Source of the DNA: Rubellimicrobium sp. CFH 75288
GTDB taxonomy: Bacteria > Pseudomonadota > Alphaproteobacteria > Rhodobacterales > Rhodobacteraceae
DNA length: 64,000 bases
Reading direction: 5' to 3'
NCBI RefSeq assembly: GCF_009904055.1
Contig: NZ_WYDP01000020.1
Span: 1 to 64,000, forward strand
Shown here: in pieces, positions 8,213 to 17,322 of the stretch
Position numbering within the stretch: position 1 is the first letter of the stretch
How the letters are laid out: each line of letters starts with the position of its first letter
Notes under the pieces: generated by a model
Told to the model about the DNA's origin: nothing
Seen by the model: only the letters and a program-made list of their open reading frames with translations
Databases searched by the model: none
Position numbers and translations under genes: made by a program

Positions 8213-8962
8213 ATGCGCAGCGACGGGGTCGCGCGGTTCGTGTCGCTCGGGGGCATTCTCGGGCTGTGGATCGTCGCGGCCCTGGTGGCGGCGGACCCCT
8301 TGGTGCTGCCGGCGCCTTGGGCGCTGGTCGAACCGCTCCGCCGCGAGATCGCGTCGGGTGCGCTTCCCTTCCACCTGTCGCAGACTCTGCTCCGGGTCGC
8401 CTGGGCCTTTGCGCTCGCCATGGCCCTGGGGATCGCCATCGGCCTGGTGATGGGCACGAAGCCGCGGATCGACCGCTGGTTCGATCCCTGGCTGACGGTG
8501 TTCCTGAACCTTCCCGCCCTGGTCCTGATCGTGCTGTGCTATCTCTGGATCGGGCTCAACGAGACGGCCGCGATCATGGCCGTGACGCTCAACAAGATCC
8601 CGAACGTCGTCATCGTCATCCGCGAGGGCGCGCGCGCTCTTGATCCGGAGCTGTCCGCCATGGCCCGGGTGTTCCGGATGTCTCCGATCGACCGGTTGCG
8701 GCATGTGGTGCTGCCGCAACTGGCCCCCTATGTGGCCGCCGCCGCGCGCGGGGGTGTGGCGGTGATCTGGAAGGTCGTGCTGGTGGTGGAGTTCCTGGGC
8801 CGGTCCAACGGGATCGGCTTCAAGATCCACATGCATTTCCAGCAGTTCAACGTGGGAATGGTGCTCATCTACTCGCTGTCCTTCGTGGCGGTGATGCTGG
8901 CCGTGGAAGCCCTGCTGCTGCGTCCCTGGGAGTCGCGCGTGCGCCGGTGGCGGGCGGCATGA
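8213..8962 (+). CDS. ABC transporter permease, SsuC/TauC type
   Basis: 249-aa inner-membrane permease with about six hydrophobic segments (for example LGGILGLWIVAALVAADPL near the N-terminus and VLIYSLSFVAVMLAVEALLL near the C-terminus). The ATPase-docking EAA-type loop is around MARVFRMSPIDRLRHVVLP. It begins 2 nt after the binding-protein stop and overlaps the ATPase start as ATGA, so the three parts form one coupled importer. Type: binding-protein-dependent transport inner-membrane component of the sulfonate/taurine group. Confidence 0.9.
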   Translation: MRSDGVARFVSLGGILGLWIVAALVAADPLVLPAPWALVEPLRREIASGALPFHLSQTLLRVAWAFALAMALGIAIGLVMGTKPRIDRWFDPWLTVFLNLPALVLIVLCYLWIGLNETAAIMAVTLNKIPNVVIVIREGARALDPELSAMARVFRMSPIDRLRHVVLPQLAPYVAAAARGGVAVIWKVVLVVEFLGRSNGIGFKIHMHFQQFNVGMVLIYSLSFVAVMLAVEALLLRPWESRVRRWRAA

Positions 8963-9615
8963 TCCGCATCCATGTGCGCCGCAAGACATTCGGTGCGACC
9001 GAGATCCTGCGCGACATCCGCCTCTCCATCGCGCCGGGAGAGCGCATCGCCATCCTGGGCCCTTCGGGCGTGGGCAAGAGCACGCTGCTGCGGATCGTGG
9101 CAGGCGTGGACACCCGCTACGAGGGCGAGGTGGAGCGCCCCGCCGATGTGGCCATCGTGTTCCAGGAGCCGACGCTCCTGCGCTGGCGCAGCGTGCTCGA
9201 CAACCTGCTTCTGACCCATCGCGGCCTGTCGCGCGAGGCGGCCCTGTCCATGCTGGAGCGGGTCGGGCTGGGGGCCAAGGCCGGGCTGTTTCCGGGGCAG
9301 CTCTCGCTCGGCCAGCAGCGCCGCGTCGCGCTGGCGCGCGCCTTTGCGGGACGGCCCGAGCTTCTCGTCATGGACGAGCCCTATGCCTCCCTTGATCCGG
9401 CGACCGCGGACGAGATGCTGTCGCTGACCGAGGAGCTGCTGGACCTGGTCCGGCCCACCTTGCTTCTCGTGACCCATGCACGGTCCGAGGCCGAGCGGCT
9501 CGGCCAGCGCATCCTGCGGCTGGAAGGGTCTCCGGCGACGCTCGTGGACGACGCGCCGCCCGAGGGGAGGGCCGCGGAGGGACTCAGCCCGCCGTCTCCT
9601 CCGTCCCGATCATGA
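8959..9615 (+). CDS. ABC transporter ATP-binding protein, SsuB/TauB type
   Basis: 218-aa cytoplasmic ATPase of the importer. Walker A is GPSGVGKST (34-42), the Q-loop Gln is 69, the signature is LSLGQQ (115-120, with Leu in place of the usual second Gly), Walker B is LLVMDE (135-140) and the H-loop His is 173. The ATG at 8959 overlaps the permease stop as ATGA. The Q-loop VFQEPTLLRWRSVLDN is typical of the SsuB/TauB group and differs from PedB-type ATPases found in other PQQ-alcohol clusters. Its 3' end overlaps the convergent D-Ala carboxypeptidase gene by 32 nt. Confidence 0.92.
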   Translation: MIRIHVRRKTFGATEILRDIRLSIAPGERIAILGPSGVGKSTLLRIVAGVDTRYEGEVERPADVAIVFQEPTLLRWRSVLDNLLLTHRGLSREAALSMLERVGLGAKAGLFPGQLSLGQQRRVALARAFAGRPELLVMDEPYASLDPATADEMLSLTEELLDLVRPTLLLVTHARSEAERLGQRILRLEGSPATLVDDAPPEGRAAEGLSPPSPPSRS

Positions 9616-11056
9616 AGCAGGTCGTGCCCCGTGCCTGGAGGCGGCGGCAGGCCAGATCGGCCCCTTCGCGGGTGAGGCCCATCACATTGGCGTCGAAGCC
9701 GCCCGAGCGCTGCACGACTCGCCGCAACCCGCCGTCGAGCGCGGTCGCCTCGGCCAGCGCGACCTGGATCAGGGCCCGCTCGGCCGCATCGCGCGAGGGG
9801 AAGCGGCCGAGATTGATGCCCCAATGATGGCCGCCGGAGGTCGAGACGCGGGTCACGACCTCGGGATCGGGAGCCACAAGGGGGGCGGCCGCCGGGTCGA
9901 TGGCCTGGGCGGTCATGATGATCTCGGCCGGGCCCGTGTCGGGCGCAGCGGCCATGCTGTCGCCCTCCGGCTCGGGCAGAAGCCCGAGCGCCTCGGCAAG
10001 CGCCCCCTCGATCGCCTCCGGCGCCACGGTGGCCACGGCCACGGCCGCGCCCGGTGCGGTGCCGGGACGGGCGGGCGGGCGCATGGCGGCCGCCACGAGG
10101 CCCGAGGGCCGGACCGTCCTGGCCGAAGGTGGGGCGTTCGTGTTGGAGGCCACCGGGAGCGGCGCCGGCGTCGATGCCGGACGCGGCGCGGCAGGAGCCG
10201 GAGCGGCCGCGACGGCCGGCGGCGTCCAGCGCAGCTCGGCATGGGCCGGCGCGCGTGCAAAGCCGATGTCGAGCAGCCGCGACACCCTGGCATTGCGGTC
10301 GGCGGTGGAGGTGCCACCGAACACGGTGGCGATGATCCGCACCTCGCCCCTCTGGGCCGAGGCGGTGAGATTGTAGCCGGCTGCTTGGGTGTAGCCCGTC
10401 TTGATCCCGTCGGCACCGGGATAGGAGTCGAGGAAGCGCCGATTGGTATTGGCGACCTCCGCAATCCCCGCATCGGCCGTGCGCCGCGAAAAGAGGTTGT
10501 AATACTGCGGAAAGTCGTAGATGAGGTGCCGGCCCAGGATCGACATGTCCCGCGCCGTGGAATAGTGTCCCTGCTGAGTCAGGCCGTGCATGTTGAGAAA
10601 GCGCGTCTGGGTCATTCCCATCGCCTGGGCCATGGCGTTCATCCGCGCCGCGAAGCCTTCGGGGCTGCCGCCGATGGCATAGCCGATCGCGGTGGCGGCA
10701 TCGTTGGCCGACTTGACCGCGGCCGCGCGCAGAAGGTAGCGCAGACGGATCGTCTGGCCCGGCCGGAGCCCGAGCTTGGAGGGCGGCTCGGCAGCGGCCT
10801 GCTGGGAGATGCGCACCTCGGTGTCGAGCGTGATCTCGCCCCGCTGGATCGCATGGAATGCGACATAGAGGGTCATCATCTTGGTCAGCGACGCCGGATG
10901 GAGCGGCGTGTCCGCATTCTCCGCATGGATGACCTCGCCCGTGCGGGCATCCATCACGAAGGCCGCATAGGGTGCCGCCTGCGCCGCACCCGCCAGCAGG
11001 GCGGCGGCCAGCCATACGAACGCCAGCCGGATCGGCCGGCCCGAAGGTTTCATCAT
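9584..11056 (-). CDS. D-alanyl-D-alanine carboxypeptidase (S11) with C-terminal SPOR domain
   Basis: 490-aa penicillin-binding protein that trims the terminal D-Ala of peptidoglycan stem peptides in the periplasm. The ATG at 11056 gives a signal peptide (LAFVWLAAALLAGAAQA). Catalytic motifs are S56-L-T-K59, S116-A-N118 and K219-T-G. An Ala/Pro-rich low-complexity linker follows, and then a C-terminal SPOR repeat region (HHWGINLGRFPSRDAAERAL onwards) that should bind denuded glycan at the division site. This domain order is common for DacC/DacF-like proteins of Rhodobacterales. It overlaps the convergent ABC ATPase by 32 nt. Confidence 0.92.
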   Translation of the reverse strand: MMKPSGRPIRLAFVWLAAALLAGAAQAAPYAAFVMDARTGEVIHAENADTPLHPASLTKMMTLYVAFHAIQRGEITLDTEVRISQQAAAEPPSKLGLRPGQTIRLRYLLRAAAVKSANDAATAIGYAIGGSPEGFAARMNAMAQAMGMTQTRFLNMHGLTQQGHYSTARDMSILGRHLIYDFPQYYNLFSRRTADAGIAEVANTNRRFLDSYPGADGIKTGYTQAAGYNLTASAQRGEVRIIATVFGGTSTADRNARVSRLLDIGFARAPAHAELRWTPPAVAAAPAPAAPRPASTPAPLPVASNTNAPPSARTVRPSGLVAAAMRPPARPGTAPGAAVAVATVAPEAIEGALAEALGLLPEPEGDSMAAAPDTGPAEIIMTAQAIDPAAAPLVAPDPEVVTRVSTSGGHHWGINLGRFPSRDAAERALIQVALAEATALDGGLRRVVQRSGGFDANVMGLTREGADLACRRLQARGTTCFMIGTEETAG

Positions 11057-11294
11057 GGCTCTGTCCCTCTGCCTCAGGGCGGCCGGGTTCGTGCCCGCCC
11101 GACTCCTTGAACAGCCGAACGCTAGCACGGCCCCGCCCTCAAAAAAAGTCCCCGTTTCGGCATCGTTGCGGCCTCATTCTGCTTCTGCGCTCGAACATCT
11201 TGGGCGTGAACCCCGAGGCCGCCACAGCCCCTTGATTATGGCAGAACCTTGGCAAACCGCTCGCCACCGGGCGTGATTCCCTGCGGCGCCGGGC
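11057..11294. other. intergenic region, no gene seen
   Basis: 238 bp between the D-Ala carboxypeptidase start and the HAD hydrolase stop, both on the minus strand. An A-run (plus-strand AAAAAAA near 11146) and a CATAAT box on the minus strand near 11234-11239 could belong to a carboxypeptidase promoter, but no matching -35 was found. No tRNA-like fold was recognised. Confidence 0.5.
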
Positions 11295-11996
11295 TCACGC
11301 CGGCGACATGAGATCGGAGAGCAGGTCCGGAACCTCGCCCAGATCCCTGATGGCGCGGAAGCGCGGATGGTCCTGCGGCGGCTCGGCCGCCTCCAGGGCC
11401 CATTCGGGACCACTGCTCGGGACATGGACGCCCCAGGCCCCCGCGGCGAGCGCGGGTATGACGTCGGACTTGAGGGAATTGCCGATCATCATCGCATCGC
11501 GGGCACCGTGGCGGGCGAAGATCCGCAGATAGGTGGCCGGCGACTTGTCGCTCACGATCTCCACGGCATCGAACAGGTCCCCCAGTCCCGACTGGGCGAG
11601 CTTGCGCTCCTGATCGAGCAGGTCGCCCTTGGTGACGAGCACGACCTCTCCCACGAGCCGCGCCGCTTCGACAGCCTGCCGTGCATGGGGCAGAAGCTCG
11701 ATCGGATGGGCCAGCATGTCGCGGCCCATGGCCAGGATCTCGCCCACGACATCGCCGGGCACGCGACCGTCCGTGACCTCCACCGCCGTCTCGATCATGG
11801 AGAGCACGAAGCCCTTGATCCCGAAGCCGTAGAGGCCGAGGTTGCGCCGCTCGGCCTCCAGAAGCCGGGCCCGCAGCGCGCCTCCCTCCATGTGCGGTGC
11901 CAGAAGTTGCGCAAAGCGGTCTTCCGTCATGCGGAAGAAGCGCTCGTTGTGCCAGAGCGTGTCGTCCGCATCGAAGCCGATGGTCCATGCCCGCAT
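11295..11996 (-). CDS. HAD-family hydrolase (subfamily IA)
   Basis: 233-aa cytoplasmic haloacid-dehalogenase-like phosphatase. The ATG at 11996 is chosen because the protein then opens with MRAWTIGFDADDTLW, which carries motif I (DADDT) at the expected distance from the N-terminus. Motif II is the Thr of VTKGD, motif III the Lys of SDKSP, and motif IV follows in GNSLKSD. A helical cap lies between motifs I and II. Substrate is unknown; relatives act on small phosphorylated metabolites such as phosphoglycolate, beta-phosphoglucomutase substrates or nucleotides. It is divergent from clpS. Confidence 0.85.
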   Translation of the reverse strand: MRAWTIGFDADDTLWHNERFFRMTEDRFAQLLAPHMEGGALRARLLEAERRNLGLYGFGIKGFVLSMIETAVEVTDGRVPGDVVGEILAMGRDMLAHPIELLPHARQAVEAARLVGEVVLVTKGDLLDQERKLAQSGLGDLFDAVEIVSDKSPATYLRIFARHGARDAMMIGNSLKSDVIPALAAGAWGVHVPSSGPEWALEAAEPPQDHPRFRAIRDLGEVPDLLSDLMSPA

Positions 11997-12085
11997 GAGC
12001 CCTCGCGTCTTTCCTTGCCCGAGGCTCCGGCTTATATTCGCATCCAGCAGGAATCCACCGAACACCGGAACGCGGACCCCTTACC

Positions 12086-12424
12086 ATGCCGGGACTGCCC
12101 ATCCTCATGGCCAATGACCCCGGACGCGAAGGCGGATCGGGGGTCAAGCTGGAGACGCGCACCCGCACCCAGCGCCCGCCCCTCTACAAGGTCATCATCC
12201 TCAACGACGACTACACGCCGATGGAATTCGTCGTGCATGTGCTCGAACGCTTCTTCGGCATGAGCCATGCGCAGGCCTTCGACCTGATGCTCACGGTGCA
12301 CAAGACCGGCCTGGCCGTCGTCGGCGTCTATTCCTACGAGATCGCGGAAACCAAGGTGGCCCAGGTGATGGATTTCGCCCAGCGCCACCAGCATCCGCTC
12401 CAATGCACCATGGAGAAGGAATAA
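12086..12424 (+). CDS. clpS: ClpS, adaptor of the ClpAP protease
   Basis: 112-aa adaptor that delivers N-degron substrates to ClpA. A flexible N-terminal tail is followed by the compact core [17 protein letters not shown], where the Asn-Asp-Asp segment and the later His-Lys of TVHKTG form the N-end-residue pocket. The first ATG (12086) is used; an in-frame ATG at 12107 ([10 protein letters not shown]) is an alternative. A TATATT box at 12033-12038 could be its -10, with a weak -35 upstream. Many alphaproteobacteria carry a second, shorter ClpS; which paralogue this is cannot be said from the window alone. Confidence 0.93.
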   Translation: MPGLPILMANDPGREGGSGVKLETRTRTQRPPLYKVIILNDDYTPMEFVVHVLERFFGMSHAQAFDLMLTVHKTGLAVVGVYSYEIAETKVAQVMDFAQRHQHPLQCTMEKE

Positions 12425-12431
12425 CCCCGCC

Positions 12432-13439
12432 TTGGCGCATTCCCGCCTCGCCGCCGCGCTTTCGGCGGGCCTGTCCCTGCCCTCCGGTCCCGTCCTGGTC
12501 CTGCGTCCGCCTGCCACGGCGGACCTGTCGTCGCTCGACCCGGAGCGGTTGCGGATCCATCACACGAGCCGTCCCGATCACGACGCCTGGGCTCTCCAGG
12601 GGCTGATCGTGGAGGAACGGCCGGGGCCGGCCGAGGCTGCGCTGGTCTTCCTGCCGCGCGCCAAGGCTCTCGCGCGCGGACTCGTGGCGCAGGCAGCAGC
12701 CCTGGCACCGCTCGTCTTGGTGGACGGCGCCCGGACGGACGGGATCGACAGCCTCTGGCGCGACATCCGTGCGCGCCGGCCCGAAGCGCAGGACGTGACC
12801 CTCTCCCACGGACGGCTGATCTGGTTCGCCGGAGGACCCGGTTTCGAGGACTGGCAGCTTCCCGGTCCGCAGCGGCGCGCCGACGGGCTCTGGAGCCAGC
12901 CCGGCGTCTTTTCGGCGGACGGACCGGACCCGGGCTCCGCCCTCCTGGCCGGAGCCCTGCCGCCGCGCCTGCCGGCGCGCATGGCGGATCTGGGCGCGGG
13001 AATCGGCGTTCTCTCCCTCGCCGTGCTGAGCCGCGACGGCGTCCAGTCTTTGGACGTGATCGAATCCGAGCGTCTGGCGCTGGACTGCGCACGGCTCAAC
13101 ATCGCCGATCCGCGGGCCCGCTTCTGCTGGGCCGATGCGGTGGCGGCCCCTCTGGGCCCGTATGACGGCGTTGTCATGAACCCGCCTTTCCATGCGAGTC
13201 GCACAGCCGATCCGGCGCTGGGACGCGGCTTTGTCGCCGCGGCGGCACGCGCGCTGGGTCCGCGCGGCACCCTGTGGATGGTGGCCAACCGCCACCTGCC
13301 CTACGAGGCGGCGCTGCGCGACGGCTTCCGGCACTGGGAGGAGATCGGCGGCAACGGCGCCTTCAAGCTCCTCGAGGCCCGGGAGCCGCGGCACGCCGAG
13401 ACCGCGGCCCGGCCCGGCCGCCGTCTCCGGGCGCGCTGA
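12432..13439 (+). CDS. RsmC-like class I SAM methyltransferase
   Basis: 335-aa protein with a TTG start 7 nt after clpS; AAGGA at the end of clpS serves as ribosome binding site. It has the two-domain layout of 16S rRNA (guanine-1207-N2) methyltransferase: a degenerate N-terminal half (1-170) and a catalytic C-terminal half with the SAM motif ADLGAGIGVLSLAVL and the N6/N2-amine motif NPPF. The length fits RsmC (about 340 aa). Exact target (G1207 of 16S rRNA versus G1835 of 23S rRNA, RlmG) is inferred from family similarity only. Confidence 0.8.
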   Translation: MAHSRLAAALSAGLSLPSGPVLVLRPPATADLSSLDPERLRIHHTSRPDHDAWALQGLIVEERPGPAEAALVFLPRAKALARGLVAQAAALAPLVLVDGARTDGIDSLWRDIRARRPEAQDVTLSHGRLIWFAGGPGFEDWQLPGPQRRADGLWSQPGVFSADGPDPGSALLAGALPPRLPARMADLGAGIGVLSLAVLSRDGVQSLDVIESERLALDCARLNIADPRARFCWADAVAAPLGPYDGVVMNPPFHASRTADPALGRGFVAAAARALGPRGTLWMVANRHLPYEAALRDGFRHWEEIGGNGAFKLLEAREPRHAETAARPGRRLRAR

Positions 13440-13453
13440 GCCGGCTCGGCGCC

Positions 13454-13846
13454 CTATTCGGGAAAGCGCGCCGTGCAGGCCTGGATGCGCGCAGCCTGTT
13501 CCGCCTGAAGGCGCTGGCGACGCTCCAGAAGGTTCTGGAGCTTGGCCTGTTCCGAGCGCGGGTCGATCGCGACCGGCCGGCGGACATCGCGCACCTCGGT
13601 CCGCTCGCAGGGGACCTGCCGGACCGTGCCGTCCGCGTCGCGGATGCGGCAGAAGCGGGGACGGACGCGCACCTCCTGGTCGGTCTCGACGGCATAGCCG
13701 CGCTGGAGGTTGGCTTGGGTCTGGCGGATCAGCGCTTCGACGGTGCGCAGTTCGCGCGCACCCTGGTTGATGCACGCCTCCCGGGGGCTTTCGCAGGCCG
13801 CCAGGGCCGCAAGGCCAAGAACGGCAAGACAGGACACAGCACGCAT
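13454..13846 (-). CDS. small lipoprotein of unknown function
   Basis: 130-aa protein with a lipoprotein signal: LAVLGLAALAAC with the lipobox cysteine at 18. The mature part is charged and helical, with four more cysteines (ACINQG, RFCRIR, VPCERT, IQACTA) and a C-terminal coiled-coil-like run (KLQNLLERRQRLQAEQAAR). No family recognised. GGAGAGGAG lies upstream of the ATG. It is convergent with the RsmC-like gene and divergent from hemF. Confidence 0.75.
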   Translation of the reverse strand: MRAVSCLAVLGLAALAACESPREACINQGARELRTVEALIRQTQANLQRGYAVETDQEVRVRPRFCRIRDADGTVRQVPCERTEVRDVRRPVAIDPRSEQAKLQNLLERRQRLQAEQAARIQACTARFPE

Positions 13847-13905
13847 GGGACTCCTCTCCCTTATATGGGCAAGCCCTAGACCGGTGGAGGCGGCACGGGA
13901 AGGCT

Positions 13906-13928
13906 GATAGGTGCGCTATCGGATAGCG
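13906..13928. promoter_or_regulatory. overlapping inverted repeats upstream of hemF
   Basis: CGCTATC (13914-13920), one central base and GATAGCG (13922-13928) form a 15-bp palindrome. A further GATAG (13906-13910) faces the same CTATC, giving three half-sites in 23 bp. The site lies 15 bp before the hemF ATG and within the divergent lipoprotein-hemF promoter region. That position fits a repressor or oxygen/haem-responsive operator; the regulator is unknown. Confidence 0.45.
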
Positions 13929-13942
13929 AAGGGGCGGCGGGA

Positions 13943-14833
13943 ATGACGGAAGGCGCCATGGAGGCAGAAAAGGCGGAGGCCAGCGCATGGTTCGGCACCC
14001 TGCGCGACCGGATCGTGGCCGCGGTCGAGGCGCTCGAGGACGAACCGGCTGCGGGCGCGGGCGATCGGGCGCCGGGCCGCTTCGTGTTCCGCGAGACGCG
14101 CAGGGCGGCCCCGGACGGGGAGGATGCCGGCGGCGGGGTCATGGCGCTGCTCAAGGAGGGGCGGGTGGTGGAGAAGATGGGCGTGGGCGTCTCCACCGTC
14201 CATGGCGTCCTGAGCCCGGCCGCGCGAGAGGCGATGCGCGCACGGGGCGTTCTGGCCCCCGAGGATGGCGGCACCTTCTGGGCTTCGGGGATCAGCCTCG
14301 TCTGCCATCCGCGCAACCCGCACGTCCCAGCGGTCCATCTCAACACGCGGATGTTCTGGACCTCCACCAACTGGTGGTTCGGCGGCGGCACGGACCTCAA
14401 CCCGGCCATCCCCTACGAGGAGGACACACGGCACTTCCACGCCGTGCTGGAGCGCGCGCTGGCCCCCCATGGCGCGGACGAATACCGGCGGCAGAAGGAA
14501 TGGGCGGACCGCTACTTCTTCATCCCGCACCGGGGTCGGCCCCGTGGCGTCGGGGGCATCTTTCTCGACGATCACTGCTCGGGCGACTGGCAGGCCGACT
14601 TTGCCATGATCCGCGCCATCGGCGAAGCCTTCCTCCCGGCCTGGCTTCCGCTGGCCCGACGCCGCGCCGCGCAGACCTGGACCGACGCGGACCGGGAGGC
14701 GCAGCTTCTTCACCGGGGCCTCTATGCCGAGTTCAACCTGGTCTATGATCGCGGCACGCGGTTCGGCCTGGCCTCGGGTCACGACGCGGACGCCGTCCTG
14801 ATGAGCCTCCCGCCGCTGGCCGCCTGGGCCTGA
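13943..14833 (+). CDS. hemF: HemF, oxygen-dependent coproporphyrinogen III oxidase
   Basis: 296-aa cytoplasmic enzyme that oxidatively decarboxylates coproporphyrinogen III to protoporphyrinogen IX using O2, needed for haem and chlorophyll synthesis. Family landmarks include SLVCHPRNPHVPAVHLN, the WWFGGGTDLNP segment, HHGADEYRRQKEWADRYF-like region and the C-terminal DRGTRFGLASGHDADAVLMSLPP. Length is normal. It sits alone between a lipoprotein and parC (convergent), and an inverted repeat (13906-13928) directly upstream suggests regulation. Confidence 0.95.
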   Translation: MTEGAMEAEKAEASAWFGTLRDRIVAAVEALEDEPAAGAGDRAPGRFVFRETRRAAPDGEDAGGGVMALLKEGRVVEKMGVGVSTVHGVLSPAAREAMRARGVLAPEDGGTFWASGISLVCHPRNPHVPAVHLNTRMFWTSTNWWFGGGTDLNPAIPYEEDTRHFHAVLERALAPHGADEYRRQKEWADRYFFIPHRGRPRGVGGIFLDDHCSGDWQADFAMIRAIGEAFLPAWLPLARRRAAQTWTDADREAQLLHRGLYAEFNLVYDRGTRFGLASGHDADAVLMSLPPLAAWA

Positions 14834-14840
14834 ACAGCCC

Positions 14841-17177
14841 TCAGGGCCGCTCGGGCGGGGGGGCAAAGCGGTTGTCGCGCGGAAATCCCCTCGGCGCCAT
14901 CCGGCCTGCCTGCCCGCGCTTTCCCGTCCATTCGGAGAGATCGGCCTCGCGGCGGATCTTGCCGCCGTCCTGCACCCAGGCGAGCCCGTCGGCCAGGTTC
15001 AGCGTGACGATGTCCGACAGCCCACCCCCCTTGTAGCTCTGCAGCCGCACGCCCTTGCCCCGCGCCATGACGGGCAGACTGTCGAGCGGGAAGACGAGCA
15101 TCTTCCGGTTCTGGCCGACAACCGCGACATGATCGCCCTGCACGGGCACCATGTGGCTCGCCCGCCCCTCGGGGCCGAGATTGAGGACTACCCGCCCGGC
15201 GCGTGTCTGCGCGAGAACGTCCTCCTCGGCTACCACGAAGCCGCTGCCGTCCGCCGTGGCCACCACCAGGCGCCCGCCGGGGCGGTGGACGCGCAAGGCC
15301 GCCACCGGTGCGTCGAGGTCGATCATCAGGCGCAGCGGCTCGCCCAGCCCCCGCCCGCCCGGCAGCGCGGACACGGCCAGCGTGTAGATCCGCCCGTTCG
15401 CCCCGAGCACCAGCAGCCGGTCGGTGGTATAGGCGTCCAGCAGGAAACGCGTCCGATCGCCGTCGCGGTGGCGCAGATCGGCACCCTGTCCATGCCCCTT
15501 CAGGGTGCGAATCCATCCCATCTCGGACAGGGCGACCGTGACGGGCTCGCGCTCGATCATCGCATCGGGCGCGATCTCCGCCACCTCCTCGACCTTCGCG
15601 ATGGAGGTCCGCCGCGCGCCTCCGGGCGATCGGGCGCCGAACGCCTTACGCCGCTCGCGCAGGTCGGCTGCGATCGCCTTCCATTGCAGATCCTCGCTCC
15701 CCAGAAGCGCCTCGAGGCCGGCCTGCTCCGCGCGGAGCGCGTCGCGCTCGGTCAGGAGCGCCATCTCCTCGAGCCGACGCAACGACCGCAGGCGCATGTT
15801 GAGGATCGCCTCGGCCTGAGCCTCCGTCATCCCCGGCCCGGACCCCGCGCGCATCGGCAGGGGCGAGACATAGGACGCCTCGCTTGCAGCGCGCTTACGG
15901 GGCCGGGACCAGTCCTCGGCCTGGAGCGCGGCCTTGGGATCGTCGTCGTAGCGGATGATGTCGATGACGCGATCAAGGTTGAGGAAGGCGATCAGCAGCC
16001 CCCCCAGCACCTCGAGCCGCTGGGCGATCCGTTCGAGCCGGTGCCGGGACCGGCGGCGGAGGACCTCGCGACGGTGGTCCAGGAAGGCGCGCAGGACCTC
16101 GCGCAGCGAGCAGACCCGAGGCACCAGTCCGTCGATCAGTACGTTCATGTTGAGAGGCACCCGCACCTCCAGATCGGAGAGGCGGAAGAGCATCGCCATG
16201 AGCTGCTCGGGATCGACAGCGCGGGAGCGCGGCTCGAGGACGATGCGGATATCCCCGGCCGACTCGTCGCGCACATCCGCCAGGGCGGGAAGCTTCTTGC
16301 CGGCGACGATGTCCGCCAGCTTCTCGATCAGCTTGGACTTCTGGACCTGCCAGGGGATCTCGGTCACGACGATCAGGCGCTGGCCGCGCCCCAGTTCCTC
16401 CACGCTCCAGCGGGCCCGCAGGCGGAAGCTGCCCCGGCCCGTGCGGTAGGCCTGCGCGATCGACTCCGCCGGCTCGACCAGGACGCCGCCCGTGGGAAAG
16501 TCCGGCCCCGGCATGTGGACGAGAAGGGCCTCGTCCGAAGCGTCGGGATGCTTGAGGAGGTGCAGACAGGCTCCGATCAGCTCGTCGAGGTTGTGCGGCG
16601 GGATCGCCGTCGCCATCCCGACCGCGATCCCCGAGGCTCCGTTGGCCAGCAGATGCGGAACCGGGGCCGGCAGCACGACGGGCTCGGACAGCGTGCCGTC
16701 ATAGTTCGGACGCAGGTCCACCGCGTTCTCGTCGAGCCCTTCCATCAGGGCTTCGGCCAGAGGCGTGAGGCGTGCCTCGGTGTAGCGGGCCGCGGCAGGG
16801 TTGTCGCCGTCGATCGAGCCGAAGTTGCCCTGCCCCTCGACCAAGGGATAGCGCAGGTTGAAATCCTGCGCGAGGCGGGCCATCGCATCGTAGATCGCGG
16901 CATCCCCGTGCGGATGGTAGTTGCCCATCACGTCGCCCGAGATCTTGGCCGACTTGCGGAACCCCGCCGAGGGCCGCAAACCCAGTTCGCGCATGGCATA
17001 GAGGATGCGCCGATGCACGGGCTTGAGCCCGTCGCGTGCGTCCGGCAGCGCCCGGTGCATGATGGTCGAGAGCGCATAGGTCAGGTAGCGCTCGCCGATC
17101 GCTCGCCGGAGCGGCTCGGTCGTCAGGGTCTCGTCGGAAGGCTCGATGGGGCCGGGCGTCGGGGCGTCCTCGCTCAT
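14841..17177 (-). CDS. parC: ParC, DNA topoisomerase IV subunit A
   Basis: 778-aa A subunit of topoisomerase IV, which with ParE unlinks replicated chromosomes. The winged-helix/tower core contains [10 protein letters not shown] and the catalytic Tyr in [17 protein letters not shown] (family position). The shorter C-terminal domain (from about residue 500) is the DNA-wrapping propeller and lacks the GyrA box, which separates it from GyrA. The start at 17177 gives [10 protein letters not shown], a typical acidic/proline N-terminal tail. Ends 7 nt from the convergent hemF stop. Confidence 0.95.
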   Translation of the reverse strand: MSEDAPTPGPIEPSDETLTTEPLRRAIGERYLTYALSTIMHRALPDARDGLKPVHRRILYAMRELGLRPSAGFRKSAKISGDVMGNYHPHGDAAIYDAMARLAQDFNLRYPLVEGQGNFGSIDGDNPAAARYTEARLTPLAEALMEGLDENAVDLRPNYDGTLSEPVVLPAPVPHLLANGASGIAVGMATAIPPHNLDELIGACLHLLKHPDASDEALLVHMPGPDFPTGGVLVEPAESIAQAYRTGRGSFRLRARWSVEELGRGQRLIVVTEIPWQVQKSKLIEKLADIVAGKKLPALADVRDESAGDIRIVLEPRSRAVDPEQLMAMLFRLSDLEVRVPLNMNVLIDGLVPRVCSLREVLRAFLDHRREVLRRRSRHRLERIAQRLEVLGGLLIAFLNLDRVIDIIRYDDDPKAALQAEDWSRPRKRAASEASYVSPLPMRAGSGPGMTEAQAEAILNMRLRSLRRLEEMALLTERDALRAEQAGLEALLGSEDLQWKAIAADLRERRKAFGARSPGGARRTSIAKVEEVAEIAPDAMIEREPVTVALSEMGWIRTLKGHGQGADLRHRDGDRTRFLLDAYTTDRLLVLGANGRIYTLAVSALPGGRGLGEPLRLMIDLDAPVAALRVHRPGGRLVVATADGSGFVVAEEDVLAQTRAGRVVLNLGPEGRASHMVPVQGDHVAVVGQNRKMLVFPLDSLPVMARGKGVRLQSYKGGGLSDIVTLNLADGLAWVQDGGKIRREADLSEWTGKRGQAGRMAPRGFPRDNRFAPPPERP

Positions 17178-17273
17178 GGAACGGACTTAGAACACCGCTC
17201 GCACAGGCGCAAGGCGACCGGCCGATCCGCGCGCGGGAGGGAACGGGGCCGTGCCTTCGTGCGTCGTCGGGTC

Positions 17274-17279
17274 TATACT
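17274..17279 (+). promoter_or_regulatory. candidate -10 box of the SH3-protein gene
   Basis: TATACT matches the sigma70 -10 consensus in five of six bases and lies 43 bp before the ATG at 17323. The -35 region (TGCCTT, 17-18 bp upstream) is weak. Confidence 0.35.
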
Positions 17280-17322
17280 GGCGGAAGCCATCCGAACCCG
17301 TCCACCACCCGGAGAGTTGGCC

